The notes: generated by a model not told the origin, from the sequence alone. Numbered from the stretch's first letter, positions 8,249-17,913 are shown. The stretch is 64,000 nucleotides of DNA from Pseudoalteromonas sp. SMS1 (GCF_021530565.1 NZ_JAKGBI010000026.1:1-64000), one strand, 5' to 3'. A program made the numbers and translations.

Positions 8249-8674
8249 TTAGTGCGCAACTTTTGACATTGGCATTCTGCACACCTCTTTAAAACAAAAC
8301 AGGGTTGTGTCAGATTTAGTGAGGCTGCGTCGCTGAATTTGTTGAGCAGATAAAATACCTGGCCAAGTGATTACAGCCGCGAAGTTACCATTATGTAGCG
8401 CACGGTCTAGAGTATGCTCTAAGTTTATCAGATCTTTGAGCTTCAAAACTAGCAGCTTATTGATGTCAATGTCACAGTGATCCAGCATTGCCTTATTAAC
8501 GGTATGGTCTGGCGCAATTAAGAGTGTCCAACCAGCTTTCGAATTGCAAAAGCCCAAAATTTTCATAAGTTCTAAGCTGGTTGTTGTTTCATCATGCGTA
8601 TTCACAATATTAAAACTCGCATGATTGATTTGGCTATCTGATCTTGCTTTTAATATGGTCGTAGTATGTAACAT
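8249..8674 (-). CDS. sulA: SulA-like SOS cell division inhibitor
   Basis: A 141-residue protein resembling SulA, the SOS-induced inhibitor of FtsZ. The matching block is GWTLLIAPDHTVNKAMLD (about 48-65), followed by INKLLVLKLKDLINLEHTLDRAL and GNFAAVITWPG near 99-109. This aligns in order with the E. coli SulA core (W.LWLTP...KV.QI...T...M.RAL..GNYS.VIGW). No membrane segment is seen. Context supports the call: a LexA-like box lies 12 bases before the ATG. It is not next to ompA as in enterics. Divergence is large, so the family name is likely rather than certain. Confidence 0.7.
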   Translation of the reverse strand: MLHTTTILKARSDSQINHASFNIVNTHDETTTSLELMKILGFCNSKAGWTLLIAPDHTVNKAMLDHCDIDINKLLVLKLKDLINLEHTLDRALHNGNFAAVITWPGILSAQQIQRRSLTKSDTTLFCFKEVCRMPMSKVAH

Positions 8675-8685
8675 AGTTATATGTA

Positions 8686-8701
8686 CTGATTGTTTATACA
8701 G
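8686..8701 (-). promoter_or_regulatory. LexA-like box before sulA
   Basis: CTGATTGTTTATACAG has one mismatch to CTGT-N8-ACAG. Two more ACAG half-sites follow at 8709-8712 and 8721-8724, phased by 11 and 12 bases. This fits SOS control of the adjacent SulA-like gene. Confidence 0.55.
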
Positions 8702-8797
8702 TATATATACAGTATTTCATACAGGGCTAATGATCAAGGTAACACTTGATGTTTTTTTGCTCTTTTTTTCTTTGTTTTACCCCAGCACCTACTAACT

Positions 8798-9247
8798 TTA
8801 TGTTTTGAAATGGTTTAATTGATGGATTTGTTCATATAACGTTGCGGCATAGCATTGAGCATCTAAATAACGTTTTGTAGTTAAATGAGGCCTAACTTCT
8901 TTCAGTGTGCTTTCTGCTGCCATATTGCCTTGGCTCTGTGCCAAACTGAGCCATGCAACTCCGTGAAATACACTTTTTGGTACGCCTTGGCCCTTAATAA
9001 ATAATAGGCCTAAGTAAAACTGGGCTTTGCTGTCACCAGACATAGCCGCCAATCGCATCCATTTGGCTGCTAAAGGATACTGTTTTTCTTTTATATAGTA
9101 GAGGCCTTTTTTGTAGGCTTGCTCAGGACCTTGCTCTTGTGGCCAGTGATGTTTTGGGTCGGGCGCTTGCGTTACAAATTCGAGCACATTCAACAGTTGC
9201 TGCTCTAAGTCACCACTGTAAGCCTTTGTAGATTGACTGTTTTTCAT
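8798..9247 (-). CDS. Sel1-like (TPR) repeat protein
   Basis: A 149-residue protein with tandem Sel1-type helical repeats between about residues 45 and 125: YPLAAKWMRLAAMSGDSKAQ and LGLLFIKGQGVPKSVFHGVAW. Such repeats usually scaffold protein-protein contacts. No signal peptide or membrane segment is seen, so it is probably cytosolic. ATG at 9247 is chosen over an in-frame GTG two codons upstream. The partner is unknown; the neighbours give no hint. Confidence 0.75.
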   Translation of the reverse strand: MKNSQSTKAYSGDLEQQLLNVLEFVTQAPDPKHHWPQEQGPEQAYKKGLYYIKEKQYPLAAKWMRLAAMSGDSKAQFYLGLLFIKGQGVPKSVFHGVAWLSLAQSQGNMAAESTLKEVRPHLTTKRYLDAQCYAATLYEQIHQLNHFKT

Positions 9248-9366
9248 ACTCACTTCACTTATTACAACCTAGCCTACAGTGTAGCTGATTTTTGCCTTAT
9301 TTGTCCGTTAAAGAAGTCTATTTATGATAAAATCGGCGCCCACGTTTCCATTTAAAATACAAAGAC

Positions 9367-10656
9367 ATGCTAGAAAGACTTTTTTCGCTCAAAGCGCTTC
9401 AGACGAATGCAAAAACTGAAGTTGTGGCAGGACTGACTACGTTTATCACGATGGTTTACATTGTGTTTGTAAACCCTGCAATGCTTGCGCAAGCAGGTAT
9501 CGATCATGGTGCAGCGTTTGTTGCTACTTGCTTAGCAGCCGCTATTGGCTGTTTCATCATGGGATTTTGGGCTAACTACCCATTGGCATTAGCACCTGGT
9601 ATGGGCCTAAATGCATTTTTCACCTATGGTGTTGTGCTCGGTATGGGTCATAGTTGGCAAACTGCGCTTGGGGCTGTTTTTCTATCTGGCTGTTTATTCC
9701 TTTTATTAAGTATTTTTAAAATAAGAGAGTGGGTGATACAAGCGATTCCTGTCGTGCTTAAACGGGCTATCGCAACAGGCATAGGTGCATTTCTGGCATT
9801 AATTGCACTGAAAAATGCAGAAATTATCGTGTCTAGTCCCGCTACATTTGTACAATTAGGTGATATCACTAGTCCGGGACCTCTTTTGGCTATATTCAGT
9901 TTATTCGTGATCACTGCGCTCATGTACCGTGAGTTCAAAAGTGGTGTCTTGATCAGTATCCTATTGGTTACGTTGATTGCTTGGGCCGCCGGTTTAGTTG
10001 AGTACACCGGTATTGTGTCAGCGCCGCCCAGTATTGCGCCAACGTTTGGGCAATTGGATATTGCTGGTGCGCTAGAAGTAACAATGTTAAGTGTTGTTTT
10101 TGCGTTTTTATTCGTGGATTTATTCGATACTAGTGGCACCTTGGTTGCGGTTACTCAAAAAGCTGGCATTGCTGATGAAAAAGGAAACATGCCGCGTTTG
10201 GGCAGAGCGCTTTCTGCAGACAGTACGGCTACGGTGGCAGGCTCATTTTTAGGAACGTCCACCACTACGTCTTATATTGAATCAGTATCTGGGGTTTCCG
10301 TGGGGGGCCGCACAGGCTTAACTGCGGTTGTAGTAGGTGTGTGCTTTTTACTGATGATGTTTTTTGCGCCATTAGCACAGATGGTGCCTGCTTACGCAAC
10401 GGCTGGCGCAATTCTCTATGTCGCAGTGTTAATGCTTCAGAATTTGAAATTGGTGAACTGGGATGATATGACCGATGCAATTCCCGTCAGTGTCGTCTTA
10501 TTGATGACCCCACTGACATTTTCTATAGCGCACGGCATTGCGCTTGGGTTTATTTCTTATACGGCGGTCAAATTAGCCTGTAACAGAAAAGATGAAATTT
10601 CCATGAGTGTTTGGGTACTGACGGTTTTGTTTATTTTGAAATTCGCTTTTAGCTGA
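9367..10656 (+). CDS. NCS2-family adenine/guanine/hypoxanthine permease
   Basis: A 429-residue polytopic inner-membrane purine permease of the AzgA/PbuG-like branch of NCS2. Signatures are the N-terminal VVAGLTTFITMVYIVFVNPAML, LALAPGMGLNAFFTY near residue 75, and LFDTSGTLVAVTQKAG near 250 followed by ADSTATVAGSFLGTSTTTSYIES. About 12-13 transmembrane segments are expected. It imports purine bases by proton symport. A weak PurR-like sequence (GCCCACGTTTCC, about 9338-9349) lies just upstream, in keeping with purine control. The stop codon abuts the stop of the convergent minus-strand gene with no gap. Confidence 0.92.
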   Translation: MLERLFSLKALQTNAKTEVVAGLTTFITMVYIVFVNPAMLAQAGIDHGAAFVATCLAAAIGCFIMGFWANYPLALAPGMGLNAFFTYGVVLGMGHSWQTALGAVFLSGCLFLLLSIFKIREWVIQAIPVVLKRAIATGIGAFLALIALKNAEIIVSSPATFVQLGDITSPGPLLAIFSLFVITALMYREFKSGVLISILLVTLIAWAAGLVEYTGIVSAPPSIAPTFGQLDIAGALEVTMLSVVFAFLFVDLFDTSGTLVAVTQKAGIADEKGNMPRLGRALSADSTATVAGSFLGTSTTTSYIESVSGVSVGGRTGLTAVVVGVCFLLMMFFAPLAQMVPAYATAGAILYVAVLMLQNLKLVNWDDMTDAIPVSVVLLMTPLTFSIAHGIALGFISYTAVKLACNRKDEISMSVWVLTVLFILKFAFS

Positions 10657-11418
10657 TCACCATTTCTTTTTGGGTGCGAAAAGGACGTCCAAATCGTCCT
10701 TTTCTTTTTCTGCTTTTTTCTTTACTGCTGAGGCATTTGAGGCCTTTAATTCAACGCTAATCTCATTTAGGTAGCCTTCGAGCTGGTTCTTTTTCTCAGT
10801 GACATACTCATCGCTATACGTTACTGCCATAATCGTTGCATAGGCTTTTTCAAAATATTGCCTTGCCGAACCAACCATATTGGCAGTTTTAGCTGAGAGT
10901 CCACGCTTGATTTGGCTTTCGACGTTAATGCGCAATTGAATTTTTTCTAGTCGTCTGTCTTCTTTTACAAAAACTTGCGTGTCAACTTTCCCTTTACTGT
11001 GTTCAGAGCGTAGTAAATGTCTTAGTTTCTTTATGCCTTGAACTAAGGCTATCAACTGTTTATCGTTGTCGGGTAAGGACACTTTATCGCTATCACTGAG
11101 ATTGGGGACATCATTGCTCATTCTCTCTTGAGATTCATGTAGGCGATTCTTTAATTCCCGTGAGGTAGGAGACAACTCCACCATTGTCGCTAGGGCATCG
11201 TGTATACGTTTTTGAATAATTCTTAGCATATCTCCAGTCATAGGAATATTTGAACTATTCAATAACACGTCTTCGGATTCTTCAATGACCCGCTTTTGCT
11301 TTGACAACTCTTTGCGTCTTTCAGCTTCTTGTTTCTCTTTATGTTGCTGAATAGCACTGACCCACACCGCAATTACAACCAAAGCAACTATCAATAATAT
11401 TATGATGGAAACAAACAT
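10657..11418 (-). CDS. Membrane-anchored coiled-coil protein of unknown function
   Basis: About 253 residues with ATG at 11418; a TTG start at 11445 would add nine residues. One N-terminal transmembrane helix (FVSIIILLIVALVVIAVWV) is followed by a long charged, mostly helical region rich in Lys, Glu and Gln, likely coiled coil. The C-terminus ends in a lysine-rich tail (APKKKW). The middle segment SAKTANMVGSARQYFEKAYATI suggests helical repeats. I do not recognise the family. The topology suggests a cytoplasmic domain tethered to the inner membrane. It converges on the purine permease without a spacer. Confidence 0.7.
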   Translation of the reverse strand: MFVSIIILLIVALVVIAVWVSAIQQHKEKQEAERRKELSKQKRVIEESEDVLLNSSNIPMTGDMLRIIQKRIHDALATMVELSPTSRELKNRLHESQERMSNDVPNLSDSDKVSLPDNDKQLIALVQGIKKLRHLLRSEHSKGKVDTQVFVKEDRRLEKIQLRINVESQIKRGLSAKTANMVGSARQYFEKAYATIMAVTYSDEYVTEKKNQLEGYLNEISVELKASNASAVKKKAEKEKDDLDVLFAPKKKW

Positions 11419-11704
11419 ACCCGAATCTCTACGTAAACTACCCAAGGCGATAATTTTTTATATTACATCAAATAATTGTATATTGGATAGTTTTAATAAC
11501 AAGGTGTATGTAAATGAATTTGAATACACCATTTTTCAGTATAGACGGATCTAATACAGATTTCTTATATGATTGCTCAATTGTTACAATTACTATCAGC
11601 TACCTAATAAATATGCTAGCCTAGGGAAGGATCCGACTCGGCGCTCTGCGTAAACCGTAAACCAAGTCGCTTATTAGATAACAAATAAAAAAATAAACAA
11701 TGTT

Positions 11705-12682
11705 ATGAAATTACAACAATTGAAATACATCGTTGAAGTACTGAATCATAATTTGAATGTGTCTGCCACCGCTGAGAGCCTTTATACTTCTCAACCAGGC
11801 ATTTCAAAGCAAGTACGTATGCTAGAAGACGAATTGGGTGTGCAAATTTTTGGTCGTAGTGGTAAACACTTGACGCATGTTACGAGTGCGGGCAATGAGA
11901 TCATAAACATCGCGCGTGAAATTTTATCGAAGGTGGAAGGCATAAAGGCTGTTGCCAATGAACATACGTTACCTGATCAAGGCAAGTTGAATATTGCAAC
12001 GACGCATACACAAGCTCGTTACGCGTTGCCGCCGGTCATTCAGGGGTTCATGCAAAAATATCCCGCAGTGTCACTACATATGCACCAAGGTACACCTCAA
12101 CAGATCTCTGACGCAGCTGCGCGTGGTGATGCGGACTTTGCGATTGCAACAGAAGCGCTGCATTTATATGGCGATTTAATTATGTTGCCATGCTATCACT
12201 GGAATCGCAGTATCGTAGTTACAAAAGACCATCCGCTTGCGCAACTTGGTAAAAACATCACTGTTCAAGATGTTGCAAAATACTCTCTTATTACTTACGT
12301 ATTTGGGTTTACAGGTCGGTCTGAATTAGACAAGGCGTTTAATGCACATGGACTGGAGCCACATATCGTGTTTACGGCAACAGATGCGGATGTGATTAAA
12401 ACTTATGTTCGTCTGGGGCTGGGTGTCGGTGTTTTGGCGACAATGGCTGTGGATGATATCGCCGATAAAGATTTAGTGTGTATAGACGCTAGTCATTTAT
12501 TCGAAGCCAGTACGACGAAGATTGGCTTTAGAAAAGGCAGTTTTTTGCGTGGCTATATGTATGATTTTATAGAGCGTTTTGCACCACATTTAACGAAAGA
12601 TGTTGTTGAGAAAGCAAGCTTAATGCGAAACCAAGATGATGTTGATGCGCTATTTGAGAATGTCACCTTACCAATAAAATAA
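11705..12682 (+). CDS. cysB: LysR-type cysteine regulon activator CysB
   Basis: A 325-residue LysR-family regulator matching CysB in length and sequence. The N-terminal winged helix-turn-helix (residues 1-60) starts MKLQQLKYIVEVLNHNLNVS and contains TSQPGISKQVRMLEDELG. The effector domain has TTHTQARYALP near 98 and HQGTPQQISDAAARGDADFA near 121-140, where N-acetylserine binds in characterised CysB. It activates sulfate uptake and cysteine synthesis genes. It is transcribed alone, with about 260 bases of upstream AT-rich DNA, and its stop codon lies inside a very long terminator stem. Confidence 0.95.
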   Translation: MKLQQLKYIVEVLNHNLNVSATAESLYTSQPGISKQVRMLEDELGVQIFGRSGKHLTHVTSAGNEIINIAREILSKVEGIKAVANEHTLPDQGKLNIATTHTQARYALPPVIQGFMQKYPAVSLHMHQGTPQQISDAAARGDADFAIATEALHLYGDLIMLPCYHWNRSIVVTKDHPLAQLGKNITVQDVAKYSLITYVFGFTGRSELDKAFNAHGLEPHIVFTATDADVIKTYVRLGLGVGVLATMAVDDIADKDLVCIDASHLFEASTTKIGFRKGSFLRGYMYDFIERFAPHLTKDVVEKASLMRNQDDVDALFENVTLPIK

Positions 12683-12709
12683 AGCCGCAAAGTGCGGCTT
12701 TATTTTATT
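12673..12709. terminator. Bidirectional terminator, cysB / sdaA
   Basis: A perfect 16-bp stem (AATAAAATAAAGCCGC with its complement) around a 5-base loop. It overlaps the cysB stop codon and serves the convergent sdaA operon as well. Confidence 0.9.
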
Positions 12710-12729
12710 GCTGGTATAAAAGTTTGGGG

Positions 12730-14106
12730 TTAACACTCGATAATGTTAACCGCAAGCCCACCACGTGCAGTCTCTTTGTACTTAGTTTTCATATCATTAC
12801 CGGTATCTAGCATCGTTTTAATGACTTTGTCTAAAGAAACTTTTTGCTCACCAGTGCCACGCAAAGCTAAACGAGAGGCATTGATTGCTTTGACAGCGCC
12901 CATGGCGTTTCTTTCAATACAAGGGACTTGTACGAGGCCGCCGACCGGATCGCAGGTAAGTCCAAGATTGTGTTCCATGCCAATTTCTGCTGCATTTTCT
13001 ACATGGACAACGTTGCCGCCCATAATCTCTGTAAGCGCGCCCGCAGCCATAGAGCAAGCGACGCCCACTTCACCTTGGCAGCCAACTTCCGCACCAGAAA
13101 TAGATGCATTTTTCTTATAGAGAATACCAATTGCAGCAGCGGTAAGAAGATAACGTGTGGCTATTTCAACGTCTACCTCTTTGATGAATGTATGATAATA
13201 CATTAACACGGCTGGCAGAATGCCCGCAGCGCCATTTGTGGGAGCTGTGACTACACGACCACCAGCGGCGTTTTCTTCATTGACTGCAAGCGCAAATAGA
13301 TCAACCCAGTCCATTGCTCTGAGAGGATCATTACTATTCTCTACATTCAGTTTAAGATAAAGGCTTGGCGCACGGCGTTTAACTTTTAATCCACCTGGCA
13401 AAATACCTTCAGTGCGCATACCACGTTCAGTACAAGCTTTCATCACTTCCCAAATATTGAAAAGCTCTTGCTTAATTTCAGCTTCACTGCGCAATGTTTT
13501 TTCATTGGCCATCATTAATGCCGACACACTTAAGCCTGTTTCTTTGCAGATACTCAATAATTCTTCGGCCGTGTCGAAAAGGTATGGCGCAGGGTTTTGC
13601 TCTCGAACATCTAATGCAGCTTGTTTTTCTGCCTCAAAATCTTCGTCAGTAACGATAAAGCCGCCACCAATCGAATAGTAAATTTGACTGTGAAGCAGCT
13701 CATCACCTTTATAAGCTTGGATCTCCATAGCATTGGAGTGTTTTGGCAGCGTTTTTCGGCGATGGAAAACAACGGCACCTTGTTTTGGAAAGTCCGCTTT
13801 ATGTTGTTGATCTAAGTAGATCACTTGCTCTTGTTCTATTTTTTCTAGTATTTGAGGAACAAGGTCGGCGTCAATGGTTTCTGGATCATATCCGGCGAGA
13901 CCTAGAATGACAGCCTTACCTGAGCCGTGACCAATACCTGTTTGACCAAGAGAGCCAAATAGCTCTACTTTAACCGCAGTAACGTCGCCAATTAATTTAC
14001 TGTTCTGTAGATCTTTGACGAACAGACGCGAAGCGCGCATCGGTCCGACCGTATGGGACGAGGAGGGTCCAATACCGATACTGAACATATCAAATGCACT
14101 AATCAT
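12730..14106 (-). CDS. sdaA: L-serine ammonia-lyase (L-serine deaminase)
   Basis: A 458-residue single-chain bacterial L-serine dehydratase converting L-serine to pyruvate and ammonia with a [4Fe-4S] cluster. The N-terminal beta-domain starts MISAFDMFSIGIGPSSSHTVGPM. The alpha-domain carries the cluster cysteines in ASISGAEVGCQGEVGVACSM (about 340-360), GLTCDPVGGLVQVPCIERN near 385, and the terminal Cys458, which occupies the active site in the crystallised relative. The order pabB-nudL-sdaA is the same as in E. coli, though about 100 bases separate sdaA from nudL here. Confidence 0.95.
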   Translation of the reverse strand: MISAFDMFSIGIGPSSSHTVGPMRASRLFVKDLQNSKLIGDVTAVKVELFGSLGQTGIGHGSGKAVILGLAGYDPETIDADLVPQILEKIEQEQVIYLDQQHKADFPKQGAVVFHRRKTLPKHSNAMEIQAYKGDELLHSQIYYSIGGGFIVTDEDFEAEKQAALDVREQNPAPYLFDTAEELLSICKETGLSVSALMMANEKTLRSEAEIKQELFNIWEVMKACTERGMRTEGILPGGLKVKRRAPSLYLKLNVENSNDPLRAMDWVDLFALAVNEENAAGGRVVTAPTNGAAGILPAVLMYYHTFIKEVDVEIATRYLLTAAAIGILYKKNASISGAEVGCQGEVGVACSMAAGALTEIMGGNVVHVENAAEIGMEHNLGLTCDPVGGLVQVPCIERNAMGAVKAINASRLALRGTGEQKVSLDKVIKTMLDTGNDMKTKYKETARGGLAVNIIEC

Positions 14107-14206
14107 AAATTTTACTCATCATTGCCTCTGAACGGGCGCACATAATAACGTTAATTATTGCAGAAGTAACCCGTTATCGGATGGAAAATAACGTTTTACT
14201 AGATGA

Positions 14207-14764
14207 TTAAATAAGGGTCTTGGTAAATTTCGTTATAATGCTTGCTGTTGCGCCCCACAAAAGCCCATGAGGTGTCATGAACCCTTTGATGCTTATGGCT
14301 TTCCCTCGAAAGTTAGTAGGGTAGGTTTGCCATTGATCGGTGTCCATCAAATCTCGTAATGAGAGCGTAAAAACGTTATCAACTTCGTCACTTGTTGACG
14401 TCCAAGTCGCACTGTTTTCGACTTTTGCTAAGATGGGGGTAATATGAAATCCGCTCAAGGAGCTATGTGTTTCAAGTTGGCCTAATGGCGTAACAAAGCG
14501 CCTTGGCAGGTTTATTTCTTCAAAGGTTTCCCGCAGTGCAGCATCTTGTACAGAGTTGTCTTGGGCTTCTATTTTTCCTCCCGGAAAACAAATTTGACTC
14601 GGATGTGCTCTTAAGTTCGCATTGCGCTTACATAGCAGTAAATGTGCCTGCCCATCTAATTCAATCAATGGTACAAGCACCGCGCTTTGCACGCCGACAA
14701 ACGTTTTGCTGGGAGGTAAAGTCGTCGACAAGGTATATTTGCTGATTATGTGTGCGAGCTTCAT
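14207..14764 (-). CDS. nudL: NudL-type Nudix CoA pyrophosphatase
   Basis: A 185-residue Nudix hydrolase. The family-specific UPF0035 motif LLLCKRNANLRAHPSQICFP precedes GGKIEAQDNSVQDAALRETF, and the Nudix core RETFEE follows at about 90-95. Related enzymes cleave coenzyme A and its derivatives to 3',5'-ADP and phosphopantetheine; substrate is inferred from the family. Its ATG overlaps the pabB stop codon by four bases (ATGA), so the two are translationally coupled. Confidence 0.88.
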   Translation of the reverse strand: MKLAHIISKYTLSTTLPPSKTFVGVQSAVLVPLIELDGQAHLLLCKRNANLRAHPSQICFPGGKIEAQDNSVQDAALRETFEEINLPRRFVTPLGQLETHSSLSGFHITPILAKVENSATWTSTSDEVDNVFTLSLRDLMDTDQWQTYPTNFRGKAISIKGFMTPHGLLWGATASIITKFTKTLI

Positions 14765-16107
14765 TTAAGTATAGGCAGTATTTTGTTTACCTTATGATAA
14801 GTTTCTTGATACTCCGCGTCTACTTTTGAATCGGCGACAATACCACCTCCTGCCCAGCAATAAATCGTATTATTCTCACAGACGAGTGTACGTATGGTGA
14901 TGGATGTATCCATATCGCCACTAGCACTGATGTAACCGATAGAACCACAATAAGCACTGCGACGATGTGGTTCGAGCTCTTCAATGATTTCCATGGCTCT
15001 AATTTTAGGGGCGCCAGTAATTGAACCTCCAGGAAAGGCAGCTTCGAGCTGATCGACAGCACTTCGACCGTCCGCCAATTCACTTGTTACTGTACTGACG
15101 AGATGATGAACGGCTGGAAAACTCTCTATCTCAAACAATTTGGGTACATTTACTGAGCCAGGCTTGGCCACTTTACTTAAATCATTGCGCAGCAAATCGA
15201 CAATCATGACATTTTCAGCTCTGTCTTTGCTTGAATTACGTAAAATCTCCGCCTGTGCTTTATCTTTAACGGGATCTGATAAACGAGGTAAAGTCCCTTT
15301 TATTGGTTTTGTTTCTACGTGGTTTGATCTAACAGAAATAAATCGTTCTGGAGAAACGGATACAATGGCCTTATCGTCACCAAGATTATAGAAAGCGCTA
15401 AAAGGAGCCTTATTGTTGGCCCTGAGTTTAGTATATGCCAGCCATGGTGTACCGGCGTACTGCGCACTAAAACGTTGGGCTAAATTTATTTGGTAACAGT
15501 CACCACTTAAAAGGTATTGATGTATCTTGTCAAACTTTGCTGTGTATTGAGGTTGGGTCATGTTTGACCGCCAATCGGTGAGCAACTCAAAAGGGGCAGA
15601 CTGCGCGACTGGGCCATGTATAATGCTTAAGTACAGGTCAAGTCGATTGACATGAGGTTGCGAAACATAAAACCACTGCTGCTTTTTATTATCGAAGATA
15701 AGCGCATCAAGGTACAATCCTGCCGTCATATCCGGCAAAGAGATATCAACACTTGCCTGTTCTGGTAATTTTTCAATATATCGGCCTAAATCATATCCAA
15801 AGTATCCTAACCAACCGCCGATAAAAGGCACGCCGTCGATCTGTGTGGTGCACAGGTTAGACAATTTCTTTTTTAGTACGTCAAAGACACTAGATTGCTG
15901 CTGTGTACCATCAAGAAATGTTTTTCCATTTTTCGCTTCAAGGATATGTTCTGGATTGAAGCTAATAATGTCGAAATGACTATTTTCGTGTTTTGCATCG
16001 CTAGAATCTAGCAATATTGCATACTTTTTTTGTGCAAATTGCGCAAAAACTTCAACTGTAGAGAGTGAAATGTCAACTGCAATACAATTATTCTGTGCAT
16101 TTATCAT
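14761..16107 (-). CDS. pabB: Aminodeoxychorismate synthase component I
   Basis: A 448-residue chorismate-binding enzyme that makes 4-amino-4-deoxychorismate for folate, working with the glutaminase PabA. The N-terminal half has VPFIGGWLGYFGYDLGRYIE near 93. The chorismate-binding half has SGDCYQINLAQRFSA near 206, VSVSPERFISV, the catalytic-region KPIKGTLPR near 270, MIVDLLRNDLSKVAKPGSV near 300 and FPGGSITGAPKIRAMEIIEE near 358. The PIKGT motif (Lys of PIKGT) is typical of PabB rather than TrpE. It is first in the pabB-nudL operon. Confidence 0.93.
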   Translation of the reverse strand: MINAQNNCIAVDISLSTVEVFAQFAQKKYAILLDSSDAKHENSHFDIISFNPEHILEAKNGKTFLDGTQQQSSVFDVLKKKLSNLCTTQIDGVPFIGGWLGYFGYDLGRYIEKLPEQASVDISLPDMTAGLYLDALIFDNKKQQWFYVSQPHVNRLDLYLSIIHGPVAQSAPFELLTDWRSNMTQPQYTAKFDKIHQYLLSGDCYQINLAQRFSAQYAGTPWLAYTKLRANNKAPFSAFYNLGDDKAIVSVSPERFISVRSNHVETKPIKGTLPRLSDPVKDKAQAEILRNSSKDRAENVMIVDLLRNDLSKVAKPGSVNVPKLFEIESFPAVHHLVSTVTSELADGRSAVDQLEAAFPGGSITGAPKIRAMEIIEELEPHRRSAYCGSIGYISASGDMDTSITIRTLVCENNTIYCWAGGGIVADSKVDAEYQETYHKVNKILPILK

Positions 16108-16343
16108 TTACTTGACCCTGAAAACTAGCCCGAAACGGGCGAGGAGGTTATCATAATTAGATATGAATCTATAGAGTAGAAAAGCGATAACTATTAACCA
16201 TAGTAAATGTAGGGGCAAACATGGCAAACTCGGGGCATGCAGTCGGTTTGTTATGTAACTTGGATTTAATGTGGGTAGCCTGCTTTTTTGCTTTTCAAGT
16301 ACACGTCATTTAGTAACCCTAAATGGCAAATAAAGGAACCGTC

Positions 16344-17870
16344 ATGAGCACTATCCGTCAGCAAGATTTTATTGATAGCATTGAAGATGCATTACAATAT
16401 ATTTCTTTTTATCATCCGCTTGATTTTGTACAAGCTTTAGAAAAAGCTTATAACAACGAACAGAGTAAAGCAGCAAAAGATGCCATTGCGCAGATCTTAA
16501 TAAACTCTCGTATGTCTGCAGAAGGCAAGCGCCCATTATGTCAAGATACGGGTATCGTTACATGTTTCGTGAAAGTGGGTATGGACGTTAAATGGGATAA
16601 GACCGATTTAACTGTTCAACAAATGGTGGACGAAGGCACACGTCGTGCGTACACCAACCCTGATAACCCTTTGAGAGCATCGATTGTTGCAGATCCAGCG
16701 GGTAGCCGTAAAAACACCAAAGATAATACACCTTCTGTGGTCCATGTAGACTTAGTGCCTGGTGCAGAGGTCGAAGTGATGATCGCGGCGAAAGGCGGCG
16801 GTTCAGAAAATAAAACTAAAATGGCAATGCTAAACCCTTCAGACGACGTTGCTGCTTGGGTCGAAAAAACCTTACCTACAATGGGCGCTGGTTGGTGCCC
16901 GCCGGGAATGATAGGCATTGGTATCGGTGGTACAGCTGAGAAAGCAGCTGTACTGGCGAAAGAATCACTGATGGATCCAGTTGATATCCATGACTTACAA
17001 GAGCGTGGTGCAGAGACAGCTGAGGAGAAATTACGCTTAGATATTTTTGAAAGGGCTAACAAGCTGGGTATAGGCGCACAAGGTCTTGGCGGTTTAACCA
17101 CCGTTGTTGACGTTAAGATCAAAACAGCACCAACGCATGCAGCTTCAAAGCCTGTTGTGATGATCCCTAACTGTGCGGCAACACGTCATGTACACTTCAC
17201 GCTGGATGGTTCTGGTCCTGCCGATCTTAAGGCGCCTAAGCTTGAAGACTGGCCAGAAGTGACTTGGGAAGTAGGTGAAGATACGCGTCGTGTGAATTTG
17301 GATACACTAACAAAAGATGATATCCAAGACTGGAAAATGGGTGAAACAGTTTTACTTTCAGGTAAAATTTTAACTGGCCGTGATGCAGCTCATAAGCGCT
17401 TACAAGAAATGATAAACTCTGGACAGGGTCTACCTGAAGGGGTCGATTTTACGAATAAGTTTATCTACTACGTCGGCCCGGTAGATGCTGTTGGTGATGA
17501 AGTGGTTGGCCCTGCTGGCCCCACCACGTCGACGCGTATGGATAAGTTCACTGATTTGATGCTAGAGAAAACAGGCTTAGTGGGTATGATTGGTAAAGCA
17601 GAGCGAGGCCCTGCAACAGTTGAATCTATTAAGCAAAATAAAGCGGTTTATTTGATGGCGGTTGGTGGTGCTGCATATCTCGTTGCTAAGGCTATTAAAA
17701 AATCACGCGTCGTGGCATTTGAAGATCTGGGTATGGAAGCTATCTACGAATTTGAAGTAGAAGATATGCCAGTAACCGTTGCAGTAGATAGTGAAGGGGC
17801 CAATGCACATACTCAAGGCCCGGCAATTTGGAAAGCTAAAATTGAAGAGCTTGATAGCAAATTAAGCTAA
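16344..17870 (+). CDS. fumA: Class I (iron-sulfur) fumarate hydratase
   Basis: About 508 residues; oxygen-sensitive [4Fe-4S] fumarase of the TCA cycle interconverting fumarate and malate. The alpha part includes GKRPLCQDTGIVTCFVKVG, with one cluster cysteine, and PCC-type motifs at GWCPPGMIGIGIGGTAE near 195 and PNCAATRHVHF near 280. The C-terminal beta-domain starts near 340 (LLSGKILTGRDAAHKR) and has DKFTDLM and GKAERG. ATG at 16344 has AAGGAA seven bases upstream; an ATG at 16323 is in frame but lacks a ribosome binding site. Transcribed alone, with a terminator. Confidence 0.93.
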   Translation: MSTIRQQDFIDSIEDALQYISFYHPLDFVQALEKAYNNEQSKAAKDAIAQILINSRMSAEGKRPLCQDTGIVTCFVKVGMDVKWDKTDLTVQQMVDEGTRRAYTNPDNPLRASIVADPAGSRKNTKDNTPSVVHVDLVPGAEVEVMIAAKGGGSENKTKMAMLNPSDDVAAWVEKTLPTMGAGWCPPGMIGIGIGGTAEKAAVLAKESLMDPVDIHDLQERGAETAEEKLRLDIFERANKLGIGAQGLGGLTTVVDVKIKTAPTHAASKPVVMIPNCAATRHVHFTLDGSGPADLKAPKLEDWPEVTWEVGEDTRRVNLDTLTKDDIQDWKMGETVLLSGKILTGRDAAHKRLQEMINSGQGLPEGVDFTNKFIYYVGPVDAVGDEVVGPAGPTTSTRMDKFTDLMLEKTGLVGMIGKAERGPATVESIKQNKAVYLMAVGGAAYLVAKAIKKSRVVAFEDLGMEAIYEFEVEDMPVTVAVDSEGANAHTQGPAIWKAKIEELDSKLS

Positions 17871-17884
17871 TAACACATCATCTT

Positions 17885-17913
17885 AAAGGCGGTTGTATTA
17901 CCGCCTTTTTTAT
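17885..17913 (+). terminator. fumA terminator
   Basis: AAAGGCGGT and ACCGCCTTT pair perfectly around a 6-base loop, followed by TTTT. Confidence 0.88.

Noticed and set aside
9338..9349. PurR-like box before the purine permease
   Set aside because: Only 9 of 12 core positions agree and the site is short; mentioned in the gene entry but not listed as a feature.
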